64,000 nucleotides of DNA from an uncultured Paracoccaceae bacterium (GTDB lineage Bacteria > Pseudomonadota > Alphaproteobacteria > Rhodobacterales > Rhodobacteraceae): contig CANMVA010000001.1 of assembly GCA_947501355.1 (NCBI GenBank), positions 938,001 through 1,002,000 on the forward strand. The letters run 5' to 3'. The position numbers and the translations under genes were made by a program. The notes under the pieces were generated by a model that worked only from the letters and a program-made list of their open reading frames with translations, made no database searches and had not been told where the DNA came from. This document shows positions 1-8,558 of the stretch, piece after piece (the stretch's first letter is position 1; every line of letters begins with the position of its first letter).

Positions 1-122
1 TAGCGGTAAAGCGTGTCGATCCCGCGCTTCTCCCAGATGTCTTCGGTGATGCCGAGGATGTAATCCTCGACGCCATCCCAGCGCGTGTCAAAACCGGGCA
101 TGAAAGGGGTTTTATCGTTCAT
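1..122 (-). CDS. NTF2/SnoaL-like protein, N-terminal part only
   Basis: The first 40 codons of a gene that runs off the left edge. The start codon overlaps the stop of the TSUP gene (ATGA), so it is probably the last gene seen of the sulfonate operon. The visible sequence contains DTRWDGVEDYILGITEDIW, which recalls the N-terminus of small NTF2/SnoaL-like cyclase-fold proteins common in roseobacters. That family call is from memory of similar sequences and is tentative because no catalytic part is visible. A role in sulfonate metabolism rests only on operon position. Confidence 0.6.
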   Translation of the reverse strand, partial: MNDKTPFMPGFDTRWDGVEDYILGITEDIWEKRGIDTLYR

Positions 123-871
123 GCAAGCAAAGTGCGGATCAGCGCGAGCGCTGCAAGCCCAATCAGCAAAGACAGGCAAAACGGTTTGTAGTAGGGCTCG
201 TATTTCGGCGTGAAAAGCCGCTGCCCCATTAGCACGCCCGCCATTGTCGGCAGGATAAACGCCATCCCGCGCAGCGCCGCTTGGCGGTCCATCACCCCAA
301 AGATCAGCAGCGTGAACAGGCTGATCAGGGACGAAACGAACAGAAACAACACCAGCGATCCGCGCATCTGCCTTGCGGGTGCGTCGCGGGCCAGCACGTA
401 AAGCGCGACGACCATACCGCCGATAGATGCAATCCCTGTCGCAACACCTGCAAGAACGCCCGACCCGTAAAGACCCGGTGTGGTCGCCAAGAAGGGCAAG
501 CGCAGCTTCGCAAGTTGAGAGGCGGCCAGCACAATCAACAGGCTCAGTGCCAACAGCGCCGATATCTCAACCGAGACCGCTTGGGTCAGAGCCAACCCCA
601 AGGGCAAGCCCAAAGCCGATCCGATCACTAACCCTTTGACCACGCCGCGATCTGCATCGCGCCACCCGCCGCGCGCCATCAGCACCGAGGCCGACATCTC
701 CAGAAACCAGCAGATTGGGATCAGCTCCACCGGCGGCAGGATCAAGACGGCAGAGGCCATGACCATCGCCGACAGCGCGAAGCCTGAAAAGCCGCGCACG
801 AGCCCCGCTGTAAAGGTGATCAAAACAAGTGCTGCGATCTCAATTCCGTTGAGATCCAGCAGCGCGCTCAT
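119..871 (-). CDS. TSUP/TauE-SafE family membrane exporter, probably sulfite
   Basis: A 250-aa integral membrane protein with about eight hydrophobic segments and the early motif AGLVRGFSGFALS (~22-34), typical of the TauE/SafE (TSUP) family. Family members export organosulfonates or sulfite or take up sulfur compounds. It follows pta with a 4-bp ATGA overlap in an xsc-pta-exporter order, the same arrangement known for taurine clusters, where such proteins remove the sulfite released by Xsc. The family is clear. The substrate is inferred from neighbours only. Confidence 0.85.
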   Translation of the reverse strand: MSALLDLNGIEIAALVLITFTAGLVRGFSGFALSAMVMASAVLILPPVELIPICWFLEMSASVLMARGGWRDADRGVVKGLVIGSALGLPLGLALTQAVSVEISALLALSLLIVLAASQLAKLRLPFLATTPGLYGSGVLAGVATGIASIGGMVVALYVLARDAPARQMRGSLVLFLFVSSLISLFTLLIFGVMDRQAALRGMAFILPTMAGVLMGQRLFTPKYEPYYKPFCLSLLIGLAALALIRTLLA

Positions 872-1848
872 GCCCGCCGCGCGTCGATCTGGGCAGAGGT
901 CACCGCGATCATATCCAGAATATCGTCAGCCGAGCATCCGCGGCTCAAGTCATTGGCCGGCATCGCTAAGCCTTGGAGCACAGGGCCAATCGCTGTCGCC
1001 CCGCCAATGCGCTGCGTGATCTTGTAACCGATATTGCCCGCCTCAAGGTTGGGGAAGACAAAGACATTCGCGTGCCCCGCCACCGGGCTTCCGGGCGCCT
1101 TGCGCTGCCCCACGCCGGCATCAAAGGCCGTGTCGAATTGAAACTCGCCATCAATCTCGAAATCCGCGGTTTTCTTCGCGATCTCGGTGGCCTCCGCCAC
1201 TTTGTCCACGCGCGGATGCCGCGCCGACCCCTTGCTGGAGAAGCTCAGCATCGCAACCTTCGGGTCAAACCCCAGCAGCGCGCGGGCGGAGTTGGCCGAC
1301 TGGATCGCAATCGCCGCCAGCTCCGCTGCCGATGGCTCAATCACCAGGCCGCAATCGGAATAGACCAGCGGTGCACCGGGATGCGTCGGGTGGCTGTCCG
1401 GCAGGATCATCAGGAAAAAGCTCGACACCAAAGGCGCGTCCTCAGCCGTGCCGATCATCTGCAACGCCGCGCGCACCGTGGCGGAGGTCGTGTTGATCGC
1501 CCCGCCAATGGTCCCGTCCGCGCGTCCCAGCCGCACCATCAGCGCAGCCCAGACCAGCGGATCGCTGACCGCCTCTGCCGCCTGCGCCTCAGTCGGGTTC
1601 TTCTTGGCCCGCACCTCAAGGAACCCCGCGATCATCGCGTCGCGATGCGCGCTTGTCGCCGGATCCTCCAACTGCACGCCCGCGGGCACATCCGTGCCCT
1701 CCGGGGCCAGCACCGTGACCTGCGCCAGACCGTCCGCCACCGCGCGCCCCGCCGCCTCGATCACCCGCGCATCCACGCCTTCGGACAGCACAATATGGTG
1801 ACGCGCCGCCTTGGCGCGCTCCCGTAACGCAAGAAGCGGCGAACTCAT
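868..1848 (-). CDS. pta: phosphate acetyltransferase
   Basis: A 326-aa single-domain phosphotransacetylase (PTA_PTB family) that converts acetyl phosphate and CoA to acetyl-CoA and phosphate. The N-terminus RERAKAARHHIVLSEG and the late segment KITQRIGGATAIGPVLQGL with DLSRGCSADDI match the short Pta type, without the regulatory N-terminal domain of long enterobacterial Pta. It lies 34 bp downstream of xsc, whose product is acetyl phosphate, so here it very likely serves C2-sulfonate degradation rather than overflow metabolism. The stop overlaps the TSUP start, indicating translational coupling. Confidence 0.95.
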   Translation of the reverse strand: MSSPLLALRERAKAARHHIVLSEGVDARVIEAAGRAVADGLAQVTVLAPEGTDVPAGVQLEDPATSAHRDAMIAGFLEVRAKKNPTEAQAAEAVSDPLVWAALMVRLGRADGTIGGAINTTSATVRAALQMIGTAEDAPLVSSFFLMILPDSHPTHPGAPLVYSDCGLVIEPSAAELAAIAIQSANSARALLGFDPKVAMLSFSSKGSARHPRVDKVAEATEIAKKTADFEIDGEFQFDTAFDAGVGQRKAPGSPVAGHANVFVFPNLEAGNIGYKITQRIGGATAIGPVLQGLAMPANDLSRGCSADDILDMIAVTSAQIDARRA

Positions 1849-1882
1849 GCCGCCGCTTCCCGTATCGTCGTCCCAGCCAAGA

Positions 1883-3661
1883 TCACTCAGCCGCGACGTT
1901 CATGTCGTCTTTGGAGACACCAGCCACCTTGACCGGCTTCTTCATCGCATCGCGACGGAACGGCTCGCCCAGCTCTTGGTTCAGGATCACTTCGATCAGC
2001 GTGGTCTTGTTGTTCTCCATCTGATCCTTGATCGCCTGGTTCAGCATCGCCGTCAGCTCGTCCATGGTCTTGGCCTGCACACCGATCAGGCCACAGGCCT
2101 CAGCGATCTTGGCGTAGTTGACCTGCATGTCCAGCTCGGTGCCGACGAAGTTGTCGTCAAACCACAGCGTGGAGTTCCGCTTCTCAGCCCCCCACTGGTA
2201 GTTGCGGAAAACGATCTGCGTCACAGCAGGCCACTCAGGGCGACCAATCGCGGTCAGCTCGTTCACCGCGATACCGAACGCACCGTCGCCCGCAAAACCG
2301 ACAACCGGCACGTCCGGCTTGCCGATCTTCGCACCCACGATGGAGGGCAGACCATATCCACAAGGGCCAAAGAGACCCGGCGCCAGATACTTCCGACCCT
2401 CGTCGAAATCCGGATAGGCATTGCCGATCGCACAGTTATTGCCGATGTCGGACGAGATAATCGCCTCCCGCGGCAACGCGGCTTGAATAGCGCGCCACGC
2501 CTGACGGGGGCTCATCCAATCGGGACGCGCTTCCCGCGCACGTTCGTTCCATGTGGTGCCGGGATCATCCTGCTCGTGATCGAGCGAGGACAGCTCCTGC
2601 TTCCAGGCCGATTTCGTCTGCGCAATCTTGTCCTTACGCTCTCGACGCCCTGCATCACCCGCATCATCGGCCAGCTTCTCCAGAATGCCGTTGGCCACTT
2701 TTGCGGCATCGCCGACGATCCCAACGCTGACCTTCTTGGTCAGGCCGATCCGATCCGGGTTGATGTCGACCTGAATGATCTTCGCGTCGCTTGGCCAGTA
2801 ATCAATGCCATAGCCCGGCAGGGTGGAGAACGGGTTCAGCCGCGTGCCAAGGCACAGCACCACATCCGCTTCGGAGATCAACTGCATCCCGGCTTTCGAG
2901 CCATTGTAGCCCAAGGGCCCCGCAAACAGCGGGTGCGAGCCGGGGAACGCGTCATTGTGCTGGTAGCCCACACAGACGGGCGCATCCAAACGCTCGGCCA
3001 GCTTCATCGACGCCTCGATCCCGCCTTCCGACAGAACAACACCTGCGCCGTTCAGGATCACCGGGTTTTTCGCGTTCGAGATCAGTTCCGCTGCCTTGGT
3101 GACCGAGTTCTCACCGCCGGGCGAAACCTCAAACTCAATCGCCTCAGGGATCTCGATATCAATCACTTGGGTCCAGAAATCGCGCGGGATGTTGATCTGC
3201 GCGGGGCCGGACAGACGATGCGCCTTGGCGATCACGCGGGTCAGCACTTCGCAGATGCGCGACGGGTCGCGGACCTCTTCCTGATAGGCAACCATGTCCT
3301 CGAACAGTTTCATCTGCTCGACTTCCTGGAAACCACCCTGACCGATGGTCTTGTTGGCCGCCTGCGGCGTGACCAGCAGCAGCGGCGTATGGTTCCAGTA
3401 AGCGGTTTTGACGGCGGTGACGAAGTTCGTAATGCCGGGGCCGTTCTGCGCGATCATCATCGACATTTTGCCAGTCGCACGGGTGTATCCATCAGACATG
3501 AACCCGGCAGAGCCTTCATGCGCGCAATCCCAGAACTGGATGCCAGCCGTGGGGAACAGATCCGAAATCGGCATCATCGCCGAGCCGATAATCCCGAAAG
3601 CGTGTTGGATTCCGTGCAGTTGCAGGCTTTTAACAAAGGCCTCTTCGGTCGTCATTTTCAT
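1883..3661 (-). CDS. xsc: sulfoacetaldehyde acetyltransferase
   Basis: A 592-aa thiamine-diphosphate enzyme that cleaves sulfoacetaldehyde with phosphate to acetyl phosphate and sulfite, the key desulfonation step for taurine, isethionate and sulfolactate. It has the N-terminal pyrimidine domain with catalytic Glu in CAHEGSAGFMSDGYTRATG (E49), a central domain, and the C-terminal ThDP/Mg site GFAGDGAFG followed by NYQWGAEKRNSTLW, characteristic of Xsc. The length matches known Xsc proteins. A GGGAGAG ribosome-binding site precedes the start. It heads an xsc-pta-TSUP unit. The 111-bp gap from the upstream aldehyde dehydrogenase could hold its own promoter. Confidence 0.96.
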   Translation of the reverse strand: MKMTTEEAFVKSLQLHGIQHAFGIIGSAMMPISDLFPTAGIQFWDCAHEGSAGFMSDGYTRATGKMSMMIAQNGPGITNFVTAVKTAYWNHTPLLLVTPQAANKTIGQGGFQEVEQMKLFEDMVAYQEEVRDPSRICEVLTRVIAKAHRLSGPAQINIPRDFWTQVIDIEIPEAIEFEVSPGGENSVTKAAELISNAKNPVILNGAGVVLSEGGIEASMKLAERLDAPVCVGYQHNDAFPGSHPLFAGPLGYNGSKAGMQLISEADVVLCLGTRLNPFSTLPGYGIDYWPSDAKIIQVDINPDRIGLTKKVSVGIVGDAAKVANGILEKLADDAGDAGRRERKDKIAQTKSAWKQELSSLDHEQDDPGTTWNERAREARPDWMSPRQAWRAIQAALPREAIISSDIGNNCAIGNAYPDFDEGRKYLAPGLFGPCGYGLPSIVGAKIGKPDVPVVGFAGDGAFGIAVNELTAIGRPEWPAVTQIVFRNYQWGAEKRNSTLWFDDNFVGTELDMQVNYAKIAEACGLIGVQAKTMDELTAMLNQAIKDQMENNKTTLIEVILNQELGEPFRRDAMKKPVKVAGVSKDDMNVAAE

Positions 3662-3724
3662 TGCAGAACTCTCCCATGGCAGAACGAGGTCCTCATCCTC
3701 GCGTCGAGAGAGTAAATAAGCAAG

Positions 3725-3756
3725 CCCTTCACCTAGCGTTAGGACCAGATGAAGGG
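3725..3756 (-). other. imperfect hairpin between aldehyde dehydrogenase gene and xsc
   Basis: Inverted arms CCCTTCA and TGAAGGG enclose a smaller CCTA/TAGG stem. On the minus strand it lies just after the aldehyde dehydrogenase stop and before the xsc start. The sequence after it is only moderately T-rich (CTTGCTTATTTAC), so it may be a weak terminator or mRNA-stabilising stem rather than a strong intrinsic terminator. Confidence 0.35.
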
Positions 3757-3772
3757 TTGGTTTAAGACCAGA

Positions 3773-5248
3773 TCAGACAGACATGCACATGTATTTCATC
3801 TCAAGGAATTCTTCGATCCCATGATGGCTCCCCTCGCGGCCAAGCCCCGATTGCTTGACCCCGCCAAAGGGGGCCGCCTCGGTCGAGATGATGCCGGTAT
3901 TGATCCCGACGATGCCATATTCCAGCGCCTCGGCCACTTTGTATACGCGGCTCAGGTCGTTGGCATAAAAATACGCAGCCAGACCAAAGATCGTGTCATT
4001 GGCCATTTCAATCACGTCGTCTTCGGTCTCGAACTTAAAAAGCGGTGCCATCGGGCCAAAAGTCTCTTCATGGCTGACCTTCATATCTTGCGTGACGCCG
4101 GTCAGGATGGTTGGCTCGAAGAACTTGCCGCCCAATTCGTGGGGCTCACCGCCCAGAAGGACTTTCGCCCCTTTCTTGGTCGCATCCGCGATGTGATCCT
4201 TCACCTTCTTAACCGCAGGCTCTGAAATCAGTGGCCCAAGATCGGCCCCGTTAAAGCCGTCCCCGACGCTCATCTTGCCGACGGCTTCCGCGAATTTTTT
4301 CGCGAAATCATCATATACCCCAGCTTGCACATAGATGCGATTGGCACAGACACAGGTCTGGCCATTGTTGCGGAACTTGCAGGCGATGGCGCCCTCAACG
4401 GCAGCGTCCAGATCGGCATCATCGAAGACAATAAACGGCGCGTTGCCGCCCAGCTCCATCGAGCATTTCATGACCTGATCGGAGGCCTGTTTCAGCAGAA
4501 TGCGCCCCACAGCGGTCGAGCCGGTAAAGGTCAGTTTGCGCACGGTTTCGTTTTCGCAGAACTCCTTGCCCATGGCAGAGCTGTCGCTGCCTGTCACGAC
4601 CGAGAAGATACCTTTGGGCAGCCCGGCGCGTTCGGCCAGAACGCCCAAAGCCAGCGCCGAAAGTGGGGTCAGCTCTGCCGGACGCGCCACGAACCCACAG
4701 CCTGCCGCGAGCGCAGGGGCGGCTTTGCGGGTGATCATCGCATTGGGGAAATTCCACGGCGTGATAGAGCCGACAACCCCGATGGGTTGCTTGATCACGG
4801 TGATGCGCTTGTCGGGCTGATGACCGGGGATCGTCTCGCCGTAAACGCGCTTGGCCTGCTCGGCGAAGAATTCGACGAAAGAGGCGCCATAGCCTATCTC
4901 ACCCTTGGCTTCGGCCAGCGGTTTGCCCATTTCGGCTGTCAGGATCATGGCCAGATCATCCTGATGCTCCATCATCAGGTTGAACCATGTGCGCAAGATA
5001 TTGGCGCGATCCTTGGCCGTCCGCGCTGCCCAGTCTTTTTGCGCGATCCGCGCGGCTTCGATGGCACGGGCAACCTCTGTCCGACCAAGATCGGCGACCT
5101 GCGCGATGGTATCTCCGCGCGCAGGGTTCACCACATCGAAAGTCTCTCCGCTATCGGCAGAAATCCAGTCGCCTCCGACATAGGCTTTGCTCTGCAAAAG
5201 CTCCGGATCGTTCAGCATCGCGCGCAGATCGGTGGTTTGGTCCAGCAT
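3773..5248 (-). CDS. NAD(P)-dependent aldehyde dehydrogenase, GabD-like
   Basis: A 491-aa aldehyde dehydrogenase of the succinate-semialdehyde dehydrogenase type. Seen are the cofactor region ITPWNFPNAMITRKAAPALAAG, the general base motif ELGGNAPF and the catalytic cysteine in RNNGQTCVCANRIYV, a signature of the GabD group. A GGGAGAG site lies just upstream of ATG. Direct placement ahead of xsc suggests the substrate might be a sulfonated aldehyde (sulfoacetaldehyde dehydrogenases and sulfolactaldehyde dehydrogenases belong to this group), but ordinary succinate semialdehyde oxidation cannot be excluded. Confidence 0.88.
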   Translation of the reverse strand: MLDQTTDLRAMLNDPELLQSKAYVGGDWISADSGETFDVVNPARGDTIAQVADLGRTEVARAIEAARIAQKDWAARTAKDRANILRTWFNLMMEHQDDLAMILTAEMGKPLAEAKGEIGYGASFVEFFAEQAKRVYGETIPGHQPDKRITVIKQPIGVVGSITPWNFPNAMITRKAAPALAAGCGFVARPAELTPLSALALGVLAERAGLPKGIFSVVTGSDSSAMGKEFCENETVRKLTFTGSTAVGRILLKQASDQVMKCSMELGGNAPFIVFDDADLDAAVEGAIACKFRNNGQTCVCANRIYVQAGVYDDFAKKFAEAVGKMSVGDGFNGADLGPLISEPAVKKVKDHIADATKKGAKVLLGGEPHELGGKFFEPTILTGVTQDMKVSHEETFGPMAPLFKFETEDDVIEMANDTIFGLAAYFYANDLSRVYKVAEALEYGIVGINTGIISTEAAPFGGVKQSGLGREGSHHGIEEFLEMKYMCMSV

Positions 5249-5303
5249 CGGTCTCTCCCTTAATCATTGGGTCATAAATGGCATGTCGCGCGGGATTGGC
5301 AAC

Positions 5304-6278
5304 TCACTCCGGCAACTGGGACCAACACGGCAGGGGGCTATTTGGTTGCGGTTCCGCCGCGAAAACCCCGCGTGCGATGGCCCGTGCGAGGGTTGTAGCC
5401 GCGGTGTGGCAGAGGCTCAGCAGGGTCGCGTCGTCGGTCTGCCCGTCCGTGGTGGATGCGGCGAACACGAGGTCCCCGTCGAAAGGCGTATGCGACGGCA
5501 CCAAGGCCCGCGCCATGCCGTCATGGGCCGCTGTGGCCAATCGGGTGCATTGGGCTTGGGTCAGAGGTGCGTCCGTGGCGACGATGGCGATGGTGGTGTT
5601 GTGCTGGCTGAGCTTGGTGTCGGGCATGGTCTTTGGGAAGGCCTGCGCCGGGGGCAGACCGCCGAATTCCGCGCCTAGCTCAAAGGGGGTCGCCCAGAAG
5701 GATTTCGTCTTCCCGATGGTGGCGGAGCCAAGGGCATTGACGGCGACAAGCGCCCCGACCGTATGGCCGTTGATGACGGCAGAGGCCGATCCGAGACCGC
5801 CCATCGTCGTGGCGGTCGTTGCCCCGAAGCCTGCGCCTTGGGTGCCAATCTCGAAGTGGTCAGAGGCATTGTCGAGCGCCTCTTCCCCAAGCGCTGCATA
5901 GGGGTTCTGGTCCCACCCTTTGTCGCCCCCATTTAGTAGATCAAAGAGGATCGCCGCTGGCACAATCGGCACCCGCTGACCCCCAACCTCAAACCCCCGG
6001 TTTCGCGCGCGAAACGCATTTGCGACGCCAGAGGCTGCATCGAGACCGAGGGCGGACCCTCCGGATAGGACCAGCGCGTCGACCTTTTGGACCAGCCGGT
6101 CGGGCGCCAGCAGATCGGTCTCCCGCGTGCCGGGCGCGCCGCCCATGATATGCACGCCCGCGGTGAAGGGTTGGTCTGCAGTCAGGACCGTGGTGCCCGT
6201 TTTGATCGCCGCATCATGAGCATTGCCGACCAGCAGGCCGGGGACGTCAGTGATGAGATTTTGAGCGCCGGGCTGCAT
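5304..6278 (-). CDS. P1 family (S58) aminopeptidase/amidase
   Basis: A 324-aa protein of the DmpA/BapA/NylC P1 family, Ntn-fold enzymes that self-cleave into two chains and act on N-terminal residues or cyclic and beta-peptide amides. Family features are the N-terminal ITDVPGLLVGNA with the following GTTVLTAD, LSGGSALGLDAASG (~71-84) and the glycine-rich TTMGGLGSASAVINGHTVGALVAVN (~157-181). Spacing from the aldehyde dehydrogenase gene is 55 bp and it may be transcribed with it, but no link to sulfonates is evident. The actual substrate is unknown. Confidence 0.85.
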   Translation of the reverse strand: MQPGAQNLITDVPGLLVGNAHDAAIKTGTTVLTADQPFTAGVHIMGGAPGTRETDLLAPDRLVQKVDALVLSGGSALGLDAASGVANAFRARNRGFEVGGQRVPIVPAAILFDLLNGGDKGWDQNPYAALGEEALDNASDHFEIGTQGAGFGATTATTMGGLGSASAVINGHTVGALVAVNALGSATIGKTKSFWATPFELGAEFGGLPPAQAFPKTMPDTKLSQHNTTIAIVATDAPLTQAQCTRLATAAHDGMARALVPSHTPFDGDLVFAASTTDGQTDDATLLSLCHTAATTLARAIARGVFAAEPQPNSPLPCWSQLPE

Positions 6279-6428
6279 GGGATCAGCTATTCAAATGCGC
6301 GCCTGCGGCGCAAGACTTTACTTATTTGGTGCATTGGGTCAGCGTAGTTTTGCAGGGGCGATGGCGTCGCCCGGTTGCTGCTTTTCTTTCAGTCCTGAAC
6401 GCCGGGATCTCTTTGATCGGAGGTCGCT

Positions 6429-7631
6429 ATGAACCGTCCTGAATTCTATCGTTATCACAATGGCCAGAAGGCCGTTTTGCCGTTTGAAGACGCCGAATAC
6501 GAGGCGCGCTTGAAGGGGTTGCGCGCCATCATGGCGGAGGCGGGGGTGCAGGCGGCCGTGTTCACCTCAATGCACAATATCGCCTATTATTCTGGGTTCC
6601 TCTATTGCGCGTTTGGGCGGCCTTACGGGTTGGTCGTGACCGACACGGAATGTGTAACGATTTCGGCGGGGATTGATGCGGGGCAGCCGTGGCGGCGGAG
6701 CTATCGCGACAACATCACCTATACGGACTGGCAGCGAAACAATTACTGGCGCGCGGTGCGGTCTGTGACGGGAACGGGGGTGCATTGCGGCTATGAAGGC
6801 GATCACATGACGGTTTCGCAGCGCGACCTTTTTTGCGCGATGCTGGAGCCGTCTGAGGTGACGGATCTGGCGCCCGCGACGATGCGGCAGCGGATGCATA
6901 AATCGCCGGCCGAGATTGATCTGATCCGCGCGGGCGCGGCGGTGGCGGATGTGGGTGGCTATGCGATCCGGGATGCGATCAAGGAAGGCGTGCGCGAGAT
7001 TGATGTGGCGATGGCCGGGCGGGACGCGATGGAGGTGGAGATCGCCAAGCGGTTTCCCGACGCGGAGTATCGCGACACGTGGGTCTGGTTTCAGTCGGGG
7101 ATCAACACGGACGGGGCGCATAATCCTGTGACGGGTCGCAAGCTGGAACGCGGCGATATCCTGAGCCTGAACACGTTTCCCATGATCTCGGGCTATTATA
7201 CGGCGTTGGAACGGACGCTGTTTGTGGGCGAGGTCGATGAGGCTTCCCGCGCGATCTGGGAGGCGAATGTGGGCGCGCATGAATTGGGGATGTCGTTGCT
7301 GAAACCGGGTGCATCCTGTGCCGAGGTAACCGCAGGCGTGAACGCGTTTTTTGAAGAGCGGGACCTATTGCAATACCGGACCTTTGGCTACGGGCACTCC
7401 TTTGGGGTTCTGTCCCATTACTATGGCCGCGAGGCGGGGTTGGAGCTGCGCGAGGATATCGACACGGTGCTGGAGCCGGGGATGGTAATCTCGATGGAGC
7501 CGATGCTGACGATCGCGGACGGGGAGCCGGGGGCTGGCGGATACCGTGAGCATGATATTCTGGTGATCACCGAGGACGGGAACGAGAATATCACGGGCTA
7601 TCCGTATGGGCCTGACTTCAACGTGGTCTGA
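6429..7631 (+). CDS. creatinase (creatine amidinohydrolase)
   Basis: A 400-aa pita-bread-fold hydrolase that splits creatine to sarcosine and urea. The N-terminal FTSMHNIAYYSGFLYCAFGRPY (~45-66), GQPWRRSYRDNITYTDWQR and the INTDGAHNPVTGR segment closely resemble Pseudomonas creatinase. H231 matches the known catalytic histidine. The M24 metal ligands are absent: the usual Asp pair in GD..iDxG...D is replaced (GDILSLNTFP...YTALERT), as in true creatinases, which argues against a metallopeptidase or the related DMSP lyase DddP. The sarcosine product fits the downstream dehydrogenase gene. A CGGAGGT ribosome-binding site precedes the start. Confidence 0.88.
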   Translation: MNRPEFYRYHNGQKAVLPFEDAEYEARLKGLRAIMAEAGVQAAVFTSMHNIAYYSGFLYCAFGRPYGLVVTDTECVTISAGIDAGQPWRRSYRDNITYTDWQRNNYWRAVRSVTGTGVHCGYEGDHMTVSQRDLFCAMLEPSEVTDLAPATMRQRMHKSPAEIDLIRAGAAVADVGGYAIRDAIKEGVREIDVAMAGRDAMEVEIAKRFPDAEYRDTWVWFQSGINTDGAHNPVTGRKLERGDILSLNTFPMISGYYTALERTLFVGEVDEASRAIWEANVGAHELGMSLLKPGASCAEVTAGVNAFFEERDLLQYRTFGYGHSFGVLSHYYGREAGLELREDIDTVLEPGMVISMEPMLTIADGEPGAGGYREHDILVITEDGNENITGYPYGPDFNVV

Positions 7632-7654
7632 GTATTTGGGCACAAAAGAAGCAG

Positions 7655-7700
7655 AGGCGTTTCGCATGCGAAACCGGGTTTGCGAGACGCCTTTGTTGAT
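7655..7700 (+). terminator. intrinsic terminator-like hairpin after creatinase
   Basis: A 12-bp stem (AGGCGTTTCGCA pairing with TGCGAGACGCCT, one G-U wobble) with a 14-nt loop lies about 24 bp after the creatinase stop and is followed by TTGTTGAT. The loop side also contains the palindrome TTTCGCATGCGAAA, so an alternative smaller fold exists. Confidence 0.65.
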
Positions 7701-7703
7701 ATC

Positions 7704-7735
7704 ATTATGTTTTATTTTCCGAGAGTTAACATAAT
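7704..7735. promoter_or_regulatory. inverted repeat ATTATGTT/AACATAAT upstream of DUF2161 gene
   Basis: Perfect 8-bp inverted arms ATTATGTT and AACATAAT separated by 16 bp within an unusually AT-rich stretch (about 7695-7800) that otherwise separates the creatinase terminator from the DUF2161 start. It could be an operator or simply part of the promoter region. No regulator is indicated. Confidence 0.3.
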
Positions 7736-7805
7736 AAGGGTTAATGCAGGAACGCTCTGTTATTTAAGGGTATTTTAAGGTGTTTTCCTGCGCTAGAGTC
7801 TGGGT

Positions 7806-8495
7806 ATGGCCAAGACTGCGATCCGTGAAACCGAGCTTTATGAACCTGTGAAAGCGCTGCTGGAAGGGCAGGGTTACGAGGTGAAGGGCGAGGTCGGGGC
7901 GGCGGATATCGTGGCATTGCGGGACGGCGATGATCCCGTGATTGTCGAGCTGAAAACAGGGTTTTCGCTGGCGCTTTATCATCAGGGGATCGCGCGGCAG
8001 AAGCTGTCGGATGACGTGTATCTGGCGGTGCCACGGGGCAAGGGGCGGCAGTTCAAGGCGTCTTTGAAGAACAACAAACTGTTGTGTCGGCGGTTGGGGC
8101 TGGGGCTGATTACGGTGCGGTTGAAGGATGGCTATACGGAGGTGCATCTGGACCCATCTCCTTACGTGCCGCGGCAAAGCAGGAAGCGCAAAGGACGGCT
8201 TTTGCGGGAGTTTTCGCGGCTTGTCGGCGATCCGAATACCGGGGGGCAGGTGCGTGTGGGGATTGTCACGGCCTACCGGCATGATGCGCTGCGCTGTGTT
8301 TGTGCGCTGCGGGGCGGGCCGTTGAAGGCCAGCGCTGTGGCGGCGGCGTCGGGTGTGGAGGTCGCGCGGCGGGTGATGGCGGACAATCACTACGGCTGGT
8401 TCGAGCGGGTGGAGCGCGGGGTCTATGCGCTGTCGCCCAAGGGTGCGGCGGCGGTGGAGGACTATGCGGTTGTCCTGGCGGAGATCGACCGTTAA
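7806..8495 (+). CDS. DUF2161 protein with PD-(D/E)XK nuclease-like fold
   Basis: A 229-aa soluble protein. The N-terminal part has the spacing expected of a PD-(D/E)XK phosphodiesterase: D34 in AADIVAL and E48-x-K50 in VIVELKTG, followed by a helix with HQGIARQKLSDDVYLAVP. This matches what I know as the DUF2161 family in Rhodobacteraceae. The C-terminal third (from ~150) looks like a winged-helix-type segment. It is flanked by an AT-rich promoter region and an independent LysR gene, so it is probably monocistronic. Biological role unknown. DNA cleavage or repair is only inferred from the fold. Confidence 0.75.
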   Translation: MAKTAIRETELYEPVKALLEGQGYEVKGEVGAADIVALRDGDDPVIVELKTGFSLALYHQGIARQKLSDDVYLAVPRGKGRQFKASLKNNKLLCRRLGLGLITVRLKDGYTEVHLDPSPYVPRQSRKRKGRLLREFSRLVGDPNTGGQVRVGIVTAYRHDALRCVCALRGGPLKASAVAAASGVEVARRVMADNHYGWFERVERGVYALSPKGAAAVEDYAVVLAEIDR

Positions 8496-8532
8496 ATCAT
8501 TGGAAAATCCGGCGAAAATCGCACATAGTCAT

Positions 8533-8547
8533 ATGAACTGAGTTCAT
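8533..8547. promoter_or_regulatory. 15-bp palindrome ATGAACTGAGTTCAT, putative LysR operator
   Basis: A perfect palindrome (6-bp arms around TGA) 11 bp upstream of the LysR start codon. A near-identical copy, ATGAATTGAGCTCAT, lies upstream of the Rieske oxygenase gene at the other end of lysR. Both match ATGAAYTGAGYTCAT, which strongly suggests the binding site of this LysR for autoregulation. Confidence 0.65.
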
Positions 8548-8558
8548 GCGAGGCGGTG

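Noticed and set aside
1811-3715. A 634-codon plus-strand frame opposite xsc
   Set aside because: Mirror of a conserved enzyme gene in high-GC DNA with no family resemblance.
6429-7631. DMSP lyase DddP or an M24 metallopeptidase
   Set aside because: The metal-ligand Asp residues are missing and the creatinase catalytic His and substrate segments are present; length also fits creatinase.
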